Source: Sinobacterium norvegicum
GTDB taxonomy: Bacteria > Pseudomonadota > Gammaproteobacteria > Pseudomonadales > Sinobacteriaceae
Length of the DNA: 64,000 bases
Reading direction: 5' to 3'
Assembly (NCBI RefSeq): GCF_923077115.1
Contig: NZ_CAKLPX010000001.1
Coordinates: 124,001-188,000 of the forward strand
Shown piece by piece: positions 10,708-18,413 of this stretch. The notes under the pieces were generated by a model. That model saw only the letters and a list, made by a program, of their open reading frames with translations, did not search any database and had not been told where the DNA came from. The position numbers and the translations under genes were made by a program. Position 1 is the stretch's first letter. Every line of letters starts with the position of its first letter.

Positions 10708-11865
10708 TTAATTCTGCCCTGTTTGCGCCTCATGCTTCAAACACTCCAACAACCTCTTAGTCACCACCCATTTCTCTTGCTGGCACTTACTTTTTGCTGT
10801 GTCAGTAGATAAGGCTAACTGCTGCCCATTGATCATCAACTGGGCGCTGGCGGTGATGGCATCGGTTATTCGCTCGGTGGCAAAGTGGCGGTACTCGATA
10901 GGGTCAATCACATACACCTTATTACCGCAGCGCAGCTTGTGATCGCCAAAGCCGCCGCCGCGTTTGTTTTTGGCAGGCATCACTGGTTGATCTTTATCGG
11001 TGACATCGCAGCCGTAGTAGGAGAAACCATCGTTGGCGAGGTCTTGCGCATACTCACCCTCGCTTGGCCAGAGTAGACTCCATCGTTGTTTGGCTGTGTC
11101 CTGTTGAGAGGAGGAGTGCTGGTAGGGGCCTTGGTAACTATCGGCGACGTAGTAGTGTTTGATCGGGCTATTGATCGCTGCTTTTGTATCCTCTTTGAGC
11201 TTGCTGAGTATTTGCGCTGGCTTCAGTTCTTTACTGCTTTTAAGTGTGTCGCACACGTCTTTTTTTGTCACTTCATCGAGGTAAACCACTCCGGCCGTTG
11301 GTTGCGCTGTGTCATCACCGGCCCATTGTGCATAGCCCATGATGGGGATCTGTTGGCTGTCGAGGTTAAAGCTGTACCACTCGTCGAAGTTATCCCTATT
11401 CATCAACCGTGACGGATGAAAAATCGGTACCACATGGGCGGGTACGGCCATGTCTTGTACAAAGTGCAGCATCGCACCGATGGCGGGGGCGCGATCGATG
11501 CCTGTGTTTTGTAAGGCGATCTGTTGGCTGAGGTAGCTATACCACAGGCTAAAATCGGGTAGCACGGCCATGCTCTTATAAATGTCGTCACGGTGGCGCA
11601 GCTTGGGTGAGGTGTTATTGCCTGTAGCTCGATCGAAATGCCACATCAGCCGTTTCTTAAGCAGCTTATCCTGGGCGAGGTTGTAGTCGACATAGGTCTG
11701 GACCAGTTTTTCATCGAGTGGACTACCCTGGCATTGTTCGATCAGTGCGGCGGCACTGCGGGTGATCAGTTCGTGATTGGGCACGGAGTAGGGCAGGCAT
11801 TGGGTGCTCATTAGCATCGCTGCGCCGCATAGGGTGGTAGTTAGCCACTGTTTGAGGGGGAACAT
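10708..11865 (-). CDS. Secreted phospholipase C / P1-nuclease-fold protein
   Basis: The motif HFVQDMAVPAH, near residue 130 of the preferred start, matches the HxxxD...PxH zinc-binding pattern of the zinc-dependent phospholipase C / S1-P1 nuclease superfamily. An N-terminal VPNHELIT supplies another likely zinc ligand. A signal peptide (about residues 1-25, starting MFPLKQWLTTTLC) points to export, so it would act on phospholipid or nucleic acid outside the cytoplasm. I prefer the ATG at 11865 because it begins the signal peptide. The frame also opens at a TTG at 11925, which would add a charged 20-residue leader. It is monocistronic and convergent with the defence operon. Substrate class cannot be decided by eye. 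Confidence 0.65.
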   Translation of the reverse strand: MFPLKQWLTTTLCGAAMLMSTQCLPYSVPNHELITRSAAALIEQCQGSPLDEKLVQTYVDYNLAQDKLLKKRLMWHFDRATGNNTSPKLRHRDDIYKSMAVLPDFSLWYSYLSQQIALQNTGIDRAPAIGAMLHFVQDMAVPAHVVPIFHPSRLMNRDNFDEWYSFNLDSQQIPIMGYAQWAGDDTAQPTAGVVYLDEVTKKDVCDTLKSSKELKPAQILSKLKEDTKAAINSPIKHYYVADSYQGPYQHSSSQQDTAKQRWSLLWPSEGEYAQDLANDGFSYYGCDVTDKDQPVMPAKNKRGGGFGDHKLRCGNKVYVIDPIEYRHFATERITDAITASAQLMINGQQLALSTDTAKSKCQQEKWVVTKRLLECLKHEAQTGQN

Positions 11866-12327
11866 CCTGTTTTTACTCTTATTTTTAGATGCTGATAGTG
11901 TCCGGCGATAGGGGCTGTTTGTCAAACCTTGGGGCGATGTAGGTATCGCGTGGCGACTGGCGATACCAGCCCAGAGCCATCTTCAGCAGGGAGGCTGAAG
12001 CTGAGCCTACAGGGAGGTATTGACGGCGTGCTCTGGGATGGTGTCGGTGGCGGGTTTATGGATAGGGGGTCAGGCTGTGGCGCTCCGCAGCGCCGCTCCG
12101 TTAGCCACAGCCCGCTCCTGTCGCTGCGCTTTTTGAAGTCACGGGCAATGGCTAACTGCGTGGCTTGAAGGTTTGGGTTTTCAGAAAGGTGGAGTGTTTT
12201 ATGTTTTTAGTCATAACTAACTGAATTGCTTATTATTACACTCTGTTTTAATCTTCATGCAGAGTAACGGTTTAGATGGTTACTACACTCGAATTGTTTA
12301 TTAACTCTACGTCAAAGGATGGACGTT
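11866..12327. other. Gene-free stretch with a GC-rich foldable core
   Basis: Between the divergent genes there are ~460 bases with no convincing coding region. The 79-codon frame at 11929-12168 has no ribosome binding site and a low-complexity, arginine/glycine/serine-rich product. The part from about 11930 to 12130 is much richer in G+C than both flanks. It contains an inverted repeat whose outer arms GGCTGTGGC (12073-12081) and GCCACAGCC (12104-12112) enclose a second short self-complementary segment (GGCGCT/AGCGCC). From 12180 to 12327 it becomes AT-rich and probably holds the promoter of the downstream hydrolase gene. Confidence 0.5.
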
Positions 12328-13344
12328 ATGGATAGTAATAATGGAGATTTTCGCCAGCGCTTTAGCAACACTAACTTAAGTGCGGATCAGGTGAGTAATA
12401 ATGGTTACAAACTCTTTCTATCAAAAGAGGCGCAGCAGGTTATAGATGGTGCAGGCTCATACGAAAGCGCTCGGATTAATCAAAAACTGCAGTCATTAAT
12501 CGCCATGCCACGTCCTGAATCAGCGGGTAAACGTATAGGCGGTGCCGATGGCTATCGGATGGCAGTGGGGTATTACCGCTTCGATTATGTTGTTTTTAGC
12601 GGCGAGATCACAGTCACTAACGCTAGTTTTGACCAGACTGATGCAGATACAGCGAAAAGGGAGAAGCCGGGGCTCTATCGCATTAGGAAGTCTAGGGATG
12701 GATGGGGCCCAGTTGCAGTTCGTGTCGAAGCGGTAGAGACATCCCATGCGGCTGTTAATGGCATGCAGAATGATTTGATAGCAGCAACGCGATTAATGCC
12801 CCTGCACATCGAGAGTGCCTTTGGTAAAAAGGTGAATACCTTTACGTTGTACCATAATCCATCGGTCGGCTTCTTTGGAGATTTGTGGGAGTCATCGAGG
12901 GATAAGTTGAGTATTACAACGCCACTCGCTAAACATTTGGCTGCTATTCTAGATGATACCCAAAAGAAGAAAAAAGAGGTTAAATGGGTGGTGCATAGCC
13001 AGGGCGGGGCTGTCTTCGTGCAGGCGGTCAATTATCATAATAAAACACGGGCCAAGCCACTGGATATGCATAAGGTGAAGTTCCATTCCGGGGCAAATAA
13101 TGCCTTAATCAGTCAGCGTATATTAGATAAGGCCAGTGTTGAAAAGGTTGGCAAGGATAACAATCACCCCTATGACTTGGTGCCTAACGTCATAGGCATG
13201 AACACCATTAACCCTGTTAGAATTGTTGGATCGATAGTGGCTGCCCCGGCGTTATCATCCAGCGGCCCTTTAGCGCATCTTAAAAGCCCGCACACTCTCC
13301 CTAATAAAAGGGAAACTTGGAAGTTTTGGCAATGGAAAGATTAA
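12328..13344 (+). CDS. Alpha/beta-hydrolase-like (GXSXG) protein, possible lipase effector
   Basis: The serine-hydrolase nucleophile elbow HSQGG is near residue 222, directly after a predicted strand (VKWVVHS). Downstream candidates for the acid and base are an Asp in NHPYDLVPNVIG and a His in LAHLKSPHTL. The first ~130 residues match nothing I know, and there is no signal peptide. I choose the ATG at 12328 because aaaggatgga sits at the right distance from it. The ATG at 12319 is too close to that Shine-Dalgarno. The 3' end overlaps the next gene by 13 bases, implying coupled translation. Type VI-secreted lipases (Tle families) show this pairing with a membrane-anchored immunity protein, but no VgrG, PAAR or Hcp gene is in the window, so an effector role is inference. 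Confidence 0.6.
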   Translation: MDSNNGDFRQRFSNTNLSADQVSNNGYKLFLSKEAQQVIDGAGSYESARINQKLQSLIAMPRPESAGKRIGGADGYRMAVGYYRFDYVVFSGEITVTNASFDQTDADTAKREKPGLYRIRKSRDGWGPVAVRVEAVETSHAAVNGMQNDLIAATRLMPLHIESAFGKKVNTFTLYHNPSVGFFGDLWESSRDKLSITTPLAKHLAAILDDTQKKKKEVKWVVHSQGGAVFVQAVNYHNKTRAKPLDMHKVKFHSGANNALISQRILDKASVEKVGKDNNHPYDLVPNVIGMNTINPVRIVGSIVAAPALSSSGPLAHLKSPHTLPNKRETWKFWQWKD

Positions 13345-14042
13345 GCGATGTGTTTCGGTATTATGGAATTACAGCATGGGTATTATTTATGACGATGTTT
13401 TTCAGTGTCTTCACACAGGCCAAGGGGCCTGATTTCGATAATATGACGCAGCACAAGCTTGATCTGTCTGGAACTGTCATCAACTACGAACTGCCGGGGC
13501 GTTTGGACAAGCGATTCCCGCTGAGGGGTGGGCAGACCAGGGTTAATATCTTTGATGTTGGCAGGTATGACGGCCTATTCTATGATTCTTTACTGCTGGA
13601 AAGAAATTGGACATATCGAGGTTTTTTCTGGCAAGGCTCTGGTAGCTACTATTGTATGAGCAGCCTTCGGATTCTCCTCACAAGGTTACCAGAGCCCTCA
13701 GCAGAGGGTGCTATTCTTCAGGTGGTAGAAGCTGCAGAAACGAAGGCAGTTGATGATACGTATCGCGAGCTGAATCTAGAGTTTGCTAAGACCTTCAATT
13801 ATCAATTAGGTTTCTCGAAAGAAGACTTAAACGGCTTGCCAGTTTTGGTGGCAACTGAGATAGATGCTCGCACAAATGGTAAAGTGGTGAAGACTAGTTA
13901 CCATATCCCCATTGGTGACAGTCATTATCTCAGTTTTCAATTCGATGCAGCGATGGTCAGCGATGCCAGTAGGGAAAAGTGGCTGGGTGAAGCCAAGCGA
14001 GATATGCGTCGGATAATGGAGTCAGTTGTTGTTAGTGATTAG
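13332..14042 (+). CDS. Membrane-anchored hypothetical protein, overlapping partner of the GXSXG hydrolase
   Basis: No family recognised with confidence. One hydrophobic segment, about residues 10-30 (ITAWVLFMTMFFSVFTQAKG), acts as a signal peptide or membrane anchor. About 205 mainly polar residues follow, which would lie in the periplasm. The ATG at 13332 overlaps the hydrolase stop (13344). A TTG at 13317 is an alternative start but adds only five residues. The domain ends with an amphipathic stretch (EKWLGEAKRDMRRIMESV). Its size, location and gene overlap fit an immunity or chaperone-like partner of the upstream lipase-like protein. That is inference from arrangement. Confidence 0.55.
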   Translation: MERLSDVFRYYGITAWVLFMTMFFSVFTQAKGPDFDNMTQHKLDLSGTVINYELPGRLDKRFPLRGGQTRVNIFDVGRYDGLFYDSLLLERNWTYRGFFWQGSGSYYCMSSLRILLTRLPEPSAEGAILQVVEAAETKAVDDTYRELNLEFAKTFNYQLGFSKEDLNGLPVLVATEIDARTNGKVVKTSYHIPIGDSHYLSFQFDAAMVSDASREKWLGEAKRDMRRIMESVVVSD

Positions 14043-14168
14043 TTGGCTCTAGGTTCTACATGCTTTAGTTTAAAGGCGGTCAACACATGTTCACCGCCAA
14101 ACAATACATCCAATCCCCCATCCCCTGCGTACAGCATTACGACTTTATTGATTAAGCAGGAGCCTAGG

Positions 14169-14501
14169 ATGAAAACGGTTAAACTCAAGCAACTCCCTCG
14201 CCACAGTATTGATGAATTACAAATTTTGTCACTTTGCCAAAGCTTATATACCGTCAGGATGATGGTGGCCGGTATTGAGGTGCAGGTGTTGAAGGGTCGC
14301 GACCCGTATCGTGCCCTGTCTATTGGCCAGATTTATCAAGATTTTTGTCGCTGCGATATTAAAAAAATGACCCTGATACAGGACAGCGCCTACGATGAAA
14401 TGGTTGGCCAGCCGGTGTGCGATCACCCTAACACACTGAGTATTGCTGCCCCCATCCATGTCGATATGTTTGATGTTAGGCCTCAGCCTGGTGCCCATTA
14501 G
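14169..14501 (+). CDS. DUF6482 family protein
   Basis: A 110-residue cytoplasmic protein starting at the ATG at 14169, preceded by caggag. An upstream in-frame extension to 14043 has no homologous look and was not used. The pattern of a short basic N-terminus, RMMVAGIEVQVLKG and the AYDEMVGQP segment resembles the DUF6482 family of marine gammaproteobacteria. Function is unknown. It stands alone between the lipase-like pair and another small gene, both on the same strand. Confidence 0.6.
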   Translation: MKTVKLKQLPRHSIDELQILSLCQSLYTVRMMVAGIEVQVLKGRDPYRALSIGQIYQDFCRCDIKKMTLIQDSAYDEMVGQPVCDHPNTLSIAAPIHVDMFDVRPQPGAH

Positions 14502-14549
14502 TTCACTATGGCTGTGAGCATTTGAGCGTACTGGCTAAGGAGCAGACCT

Positions 14550-14813
14550 ATGGATGAAACCTGTGTGGATGTGGTGCAGGCGCTGCGAGTGTTTAATTTA
14601 GTGCTTAGCCAGGGTGTTCGCCAAGGTGATGAATACTCTTGGCAGGGTTTAACCGCCAGCAGCGACTTTGATGGCTATAACGTCTGCCTGCAAGATGCCT
14701 TGGTGCGTTTGGATATTCACTTCCATAGCAGCTTTCATTTAAACAGCCCCAGCCGCCGCGCTTTAACGCTGTTTGTCAGCCAGTTGCAGGCTCTGGACGC
14801 GCAATACCACTAA
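14550..14813 (+). CDS. Small DUF3081-like protein
   Basis: An 87-residue soluble protein. LRVFNLVLSQGVRQGDEY followed by GLTASSDFDGY and a histidine-containing beta segment (DIHFHSSFHL) resembles DUF3081 proteins of Shewanella, Vibrio and relatives, recalled from memory. It is preceded by aaggagcag at a good distance from the ATG. Function is unknown. Confidence 0.6.
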   Translation: MDETCVDVVQALRVFNLVLSQGVRQGDEYSWQGLTASSDFDGYNVCLQDALVRLDIHFHSSFHLNSPSRRALTLFVSQLQALDAQYH

Positions 14814-14889
14814 ACCGGCTATTGCTATCGGTGGTGGGCTGTTTACACTGATAAACTGGACTGTTGGACATAATAAAATAGGAAGTACT

Positions 14890-15141
14890 ATGAAAGCATT
14901 ATTTGGGGCGATGTTGGTCGCCGGTATGATCTCTGCACCCGTTTACGCTGTTGATTACAAAGGCCTGGCTGACTCTGTTGATACAGAGAAAGCTGCAGAT
15001 TCTGTCGACCAAAAGAAGTTGGTTGAGGCGGCCACCAGCGAAGAGGTCGATTACAAAAAAGCCTATGATTCGGTCGATAAAGAAAAAGCTGCCGACTCTG
15101 TCGATGTCGACAAAGCCACAAAGGCGCTGCTGACTCAATAG
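14890..15141 (+). CDS. Small exported protein with internal DSVD repeats
   Basis: The ATG at 14890 follows ggaag at 14881-14885. An upstream in-frame extension to 14773 is unlikely because it overlaps the previous gene. The first ~20 residues (MKALFGAMLVAGMISAPVYA) form a clear Sec signal peptide with an AYA-type cleavage site. The mature ~63 residues are highly charged and repetitive. DSVD occurs four times, and the block DSVDxEKAADSVD occurs twice (around residues 28-41 and 60-73), separated by a Lys/Glu-rich linker. No cysteines are present. Family not recognised. A periplasmic or surface structural peptide is possible. Confidence 0.7.
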   Translation: MKALFGAMLVAGMISAPVYAVDYKGLADSVDTEKAADSVDQKKLVEAATSEEVDYKKAYDSVDKEKAADSVDVDKATKALLTQ

Positions 15142-15148
15142 CAAACCC

Positions 15149-15177
15149 AGCGGCCTGAGGCATTCGCCTTGGCCGCT
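15149..15177. repeat. Inverted repeat after the DSVD-repeat gene
   Basis: AGCGGCC (15149-15155) pairs with GGCCGCT (15171-15177), and inner bases extend the stem imperfectly. No T-tract follows on either strand, so its terminator activity is doubtful. Confidence 0.4.
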
Positions 15178-15229
15178 CGTTGATTGGCGTCAGTTAATAC
15201 ACAAGCAGCCACTCTCCTTGCTTCCTCTG

Positions 15230-16927
15230 CTACAAATAGCCCAGCTCGTTAAACACCAGACGTAAATTCTCCACCGGCATGCAGCCCGATTGCAAATAGA
15301 CTTTATGGAAGGCGCGATCCAGCTCGTTGCTGTTCAATTCTTTTCGATTTGCCTGCTGTATATCCTGTTTTAATTGCCACACCAATCGATTGCCTGTGAG
15401 GTAACTCAGCGGGTAGGATTGCTCGGTGCTGTACCAGTTTAACTCGGCCTGCACACGGCCATCGGTAAAACCGGTGGCTTCTTTTAACAGCTTGGCGGCG
15501 TTAACAAACACATCGTCACTGTCAAAGTCTAAATCCAGTCCAACGTTTAAATAGTCTTTGTTGGCCGTCATAAAATAGAGGTCGATACCCACGCGGGCAA
15601 CCAAACGGGACATTTCGCGTTTGGCGATAAAGCGTACCTCGTCAACTAAATCATCGGCGATATAACCGACATCCAGCATGTAATCCTCCAGCATGGTTGT
15701 CCATCCCTCGGCATGTTCGTTAGCCGAAAAGATGCGACGAATAAACGACGGGTGCTGGGCGGCGGTGGCAAACTGCAGGTGGTGGCCGGGGATGCCCTCG
15801 TGAATCATCATCACCGGAATGCCCAGGGCGGTGTGTTCGGCCAGTTGGTCTTCTTTCAGCGTTAAATAGACCAGGCTGGTCTTACTGCCGGGGCGCAGTG
15901 CCAAGGGGGGCCACATGGCACCGGCGGGAATAACCGGCTCTAGAAACCCCGGTGTTTGCAAAATCTTCATCTGTTGCTGCTCGGGCAGGGCGAACAATTG
16001 CCTGTCGCTGACAAAGTCGTTGATGTCGCTGATTTGATCGGTGTAGTGATCGAGTATTGAATCCAAGCGACCATCTTTCAGCGTGGCGGCAAAGCGTTGG
16101 TTAAGATACTCGTGCAGCTCGGCCTCGGTGGTGGTCTCGGCCAGTTGGTACTTACGGTTCAGCTTAACCGTTAGCTCGGCCAGCAGGGCTTTTGTCTCGG
16201 CCATAAAAGTGGCGGCCATGGCGGCCAGCTGTGCTGGTGATTGCTGGATATTGCGTAGCGCTAATAGCTGGCAGACTTTCTCTTCACCGATGGCAAAGTT
16301 GGTTTTGGCGTCGCGGCCGGCTAAATCGGCCAGATAGCTGTCGAGGGCGGTATTACAGGCGATAACGGCGCTTTTTAAGGCGCCCAGCTGTGGGTAGGTC
16401 TCTGCTGCAGCCCAATCGACGATGGTGGCTAACAGATCGGCAATGCCGGCACCCTGATCAAGCTCGATATCACGCCAGCGGGCAATGGGCTGGGTAATCA
16501 CCTCGGCCTCAACGGCGAGGTAGTGCGGCGCCTGTAATAAGCGGCTGAGAATGTTGTCTAACCGCTGTTCGGCGGGGCGCTCGTCGTTGACGAATAACTG
16601 AAAAATACCGGCGCTGATGCCGTCTACGCCTCCGGGTGCGCGGCGACGCTGTGGCTGGCCGTGCTGTTGTAAATCATCAAAGAACAGCGCTTGCTGAAGA
16701 TAACGCTGCATTAAGTCGAGATCCAGCTGCTGGTCAAAGCCTTCTGTCTCGGCGCTCTGCAATTGTTGCAGCAAGGTTTTAGCCGCCTCATCTCGGGTTT
16801 TGGCCGCCGCCAGGCTGGGGTCGCCTAACTGGCCAAGGTGGTCGGTGGCGCCCAGTGCCATGCTGGTATCGGCATCGGCTAATACAAAGTCTTTAAATTG
16901 TTGCTCTATGGTGGCGAAGTTGGTCAT
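15230..16927 (-). CDS. DUF885 family putative metallopeptidase
   Basis: A 565-residue protein of the DUF885 family. The diagnostic metal-binding motif HEGIPGHHLQ lies near residue 375, followed by the glutamate-bearing segment NEHAEGWTTMLEDYM. These ligands resemble those of gluzincin peptidases. There is no signal peptide, so it should be cytoplasmic, unlike many DUF885 lipoproteins. It starts at an ATG preceded by aggg. It is monocistronic. Substrate is unknown; peptidase activity is inferred from the family. Confidence 0.85.
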   Translation of the reverse strand: MTNFATIEQQFKDFVLADADTSMALGATDHLGQLGDPSLAAAKTRDEAAKTLLQQLQSAETEGFDQQLDLDLMQRYLQQALFFDDLQQHGQPQRRRAPGGVDGISAGIFQLFVNDERPAEQRLDNILSRLLQAPHYLAVEAEVITQPIARWRDIELDQGAGIADLLATIVDWAAAETYPQLGALKSAVIACNTALDSYLADLAGRDAKTNFAIGEEKVCQLLALRNIQQSPAQLAAMAATFMAETKALLAELTVKLNRKYQLAETTTEAELHEYLNQRFAATLKDGRLDSILDHYTDQISDINDFVSDRQLFALPEQQQMKILQTPGFLEPVIPAGAMWPPLALRPGSKTSLVYLTLKEDQLAEHTALGIPVMMIHEGIPGHHLQFATAAQHPSFIRRIFSANEHAEGWTTMLEDYMLDVGYIADDLVDEVRFIAKREMSRLVARVGIDLYFMTANKDYLNVGLDLDFDSDDVFVNAAKLLKEATGFTDGRVQAELNWYSTEQSYPLSYLTGNRLVWQLKQDIQQANRKELNSNELDRAFHKVYLQSGCMPVENLRLVFNELGYL

Positions 16928-17098
16928 TGTTGATCAGCCCTGTGATAGCCGGAAAAAGGCTATTTTCGCGTGCTTGCCCGATACTGTAAAGCACTGCTCA
17001 CCACTGACAAAAATGTAAGCATAATACAGGCCAGTTTTCGTGTTTATGATGGCTTCGACGTCGTAAACGTAAAATAGTTTGTCGATTAGTTGCTCTGC

Positions 17099-17116
17099 CT
17101 CGTCCATTTGGACGAG
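17099..17116. promoter_or_regulatory. Perfect palindrome upstream of the hemerythrin gene
   Basis: CTCGTCC (17099-17105) and GGACGAG (17110-17116) flank ATTT about 120 bases before the hemerythrin start, in the divergent gap to the DUF885 gene. It is a candidate operator. No T-tract follows, which argues against a terminator. Confidence 0.4.
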
Positions 17117-17235
17117 TTATGGTGGTCGCTAGGCCGCTACTATGAATTTAACCCTGAAATCTATCAGGTTATTAGCTGCCTCTGATGCTTCTGCCACGGT
17201 TGGCCGAGCAAGAGGATTCGCGTAAGGAGACGATA

Positions 17236-17802
17236 ATGAATAATTTATTTCATCAATTAGTCGACGATCATAAACACATTGCCCGTGTCTTACGGGTGTT
17301 AAAGGCGGCTGTTTATGCCTATGAAGATGTCGACCAAGAGCATGACTTACCGCTGATTCTTGAAACGCTGGATTATATACAGGCCTACCCTGAGCAATAT
17401 CATCACCCCCTCGAGGAACGAGCCTTTACCTACCTGCTACAGCACTCCCTAGGCGATGGCGATGTGATTGCCCAGCTGCAACAGCAGCACACAACGCTGG
17501 AGCGAGAAACCCGAGATTTGCAGCAAAGTTTCGACGCCATTGCCAATGATGCGGTGGTACCGCTGACGACGATTCTGCGTCAGTTTGATCATTATTTAGA
17601 TGATCAGTTGGCTCATTTGGAAACCGAAAACAAGCGTATATTCCCTGTTTTGGCCAAGCTAACAGATTCTCAGTGGTGGGTGATAGCCAGCGATTTATAT
17701 GTCGATGATAACCTCGACGAGGCGGTCAATATCAGCCGTGATCACTTTTGCCAAATGGCGGCGGAGATTGAAAAACAGGGCAGGGCTATTGCGGCCCACT
17801 AG
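17236..17802 (+). CDS. Hemerythrin-domain protein
   Basis: A 188-residue HHE/hemerythrin cation-binding protein forming a four-helix bundle that binds a di-iron centre. Ligand candidates are a His in DHKHIARVL, the pair in YHHPLEERAF, a His in QHTTLE, and the His/Glu pair in HLETENKRIFP. The ATG at 17236 is chosen because aaggagacgat precedes it. A longer frame from 17185 lacks such a site. Family members sense or store oxygen, nitric oxide or iron. Here the context gives no further clue. Confidence 0.88.
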   Translation: MNNLFHQLVDDHKHIARVLRVLKAAVYAYEDVDQEHDLPLILETLDYIQAYPEQYHHPLEERAFTYLLQHSLGDGDVIAQLQQQHTTLERETRDLQQSFDAIANDAVVPLTTILRQFDHYLDDQLAHLETENKRIFPVLAKLTDSQWWVIASDLYVDDNLDEAVNISRDHFCQMAAEIEKQGRAIAAH

Positions 17803-17836
17803 GCCGCAATAGGGTGACGCAGATCGGTGTCATGGC

Positions 17837-18208
17837 CTAGCCGAATTCAGCAAAGGCGAACTTGTTGCCATCGGGGTCGCGGAAGTAGGCGCCGTAGAAC
17901 ATATCGGGGATGCGCTGGCCAGGCTGGCCGTCACAGGTACCGCCGAGGCTGATGGCTTTTTGGTAGAGAGCATCAACCTGGGCTTTAGAGCCGGGGTTGA
18001 TAGCAATCATATTGCCGTTGCCCGGCTGTGGGTCGCCCTCATCGAAGGGCACACAGATGCTCAGCATGGTACCGCCGTCTTCGGTGCCGATAAAGGCAAT
18101 ACGGCCCATATCCATCATCAGTTTTGCGCCGAGGTCTGCCAGCAGTTCAAGATAAAAAGCCTTGGCTTTTTCCATGTCACTAACACCAATGGTGACGTAT
18201 CCAATCAT
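17837..18208 (-). CDS. VOC (glyoxalase/bleomycin-resistance) family protein
   Basis: A 123-residue single vicinal-oxygen-chelate domain pair. The start IGYVTIGVSDMEKAKAFY and end YGAYFRDPDGNKFAFAE are classic beta-alpha-beta-beta-beta hallmarks. These proteins bind a divalent metal and act as small-molecule lyases, dioxygenases or resistance factors. The specific activity is unknown. It is convergent with the hemerythrin gene. The following 205-base gap to the next gene (18209-18413) holds no supported gene. Confidence 0.85.
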   Translation of the reverse strand: MIGYVTIGVSDMEKAKAFYLELLADLGAKLMMDMGRIAFIGTEDGGTMLSICVPFDEGDPQPGNGNMIAINPGSKAQVDALYQKAISLGGTCDGQPGQRIPDMFYGAYFRDPDGNKFAFAEFG

Positions 18209-18413
18209 AGTATTACCTATTTATTCGCTTATTGAGTGCGCTTAATGTGACAGATGCCAACAGGCTGTGCAACCGCTATTGCGCTGGATATGAGCGCGTG
18301 GCAGGACGGTGGTTAACGCATATCATGGCGGCCTATCGCCAGCAGGATATGCTCTCGCACAGTGAGGAGGCTTTACTGAACCTAATGTTTAAGCCGCTGG
18401 TGCAGGCTCACAG

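Noticed and set aside
10774-10800. CTGGCAC followed by TTGCT, considered as a second sigma54 promoter
   Set aside because: Spacing between GG and GC is wrong and the site lies within the P1-nuclease-like coding region.
11929-12168. 79-codon plus-strand frame in the gap before the lipase-like gene
   Set aside because: No ribosome binding site, low-complexity product and GC-rich repeat-bearing DNA; treated as non-coding.
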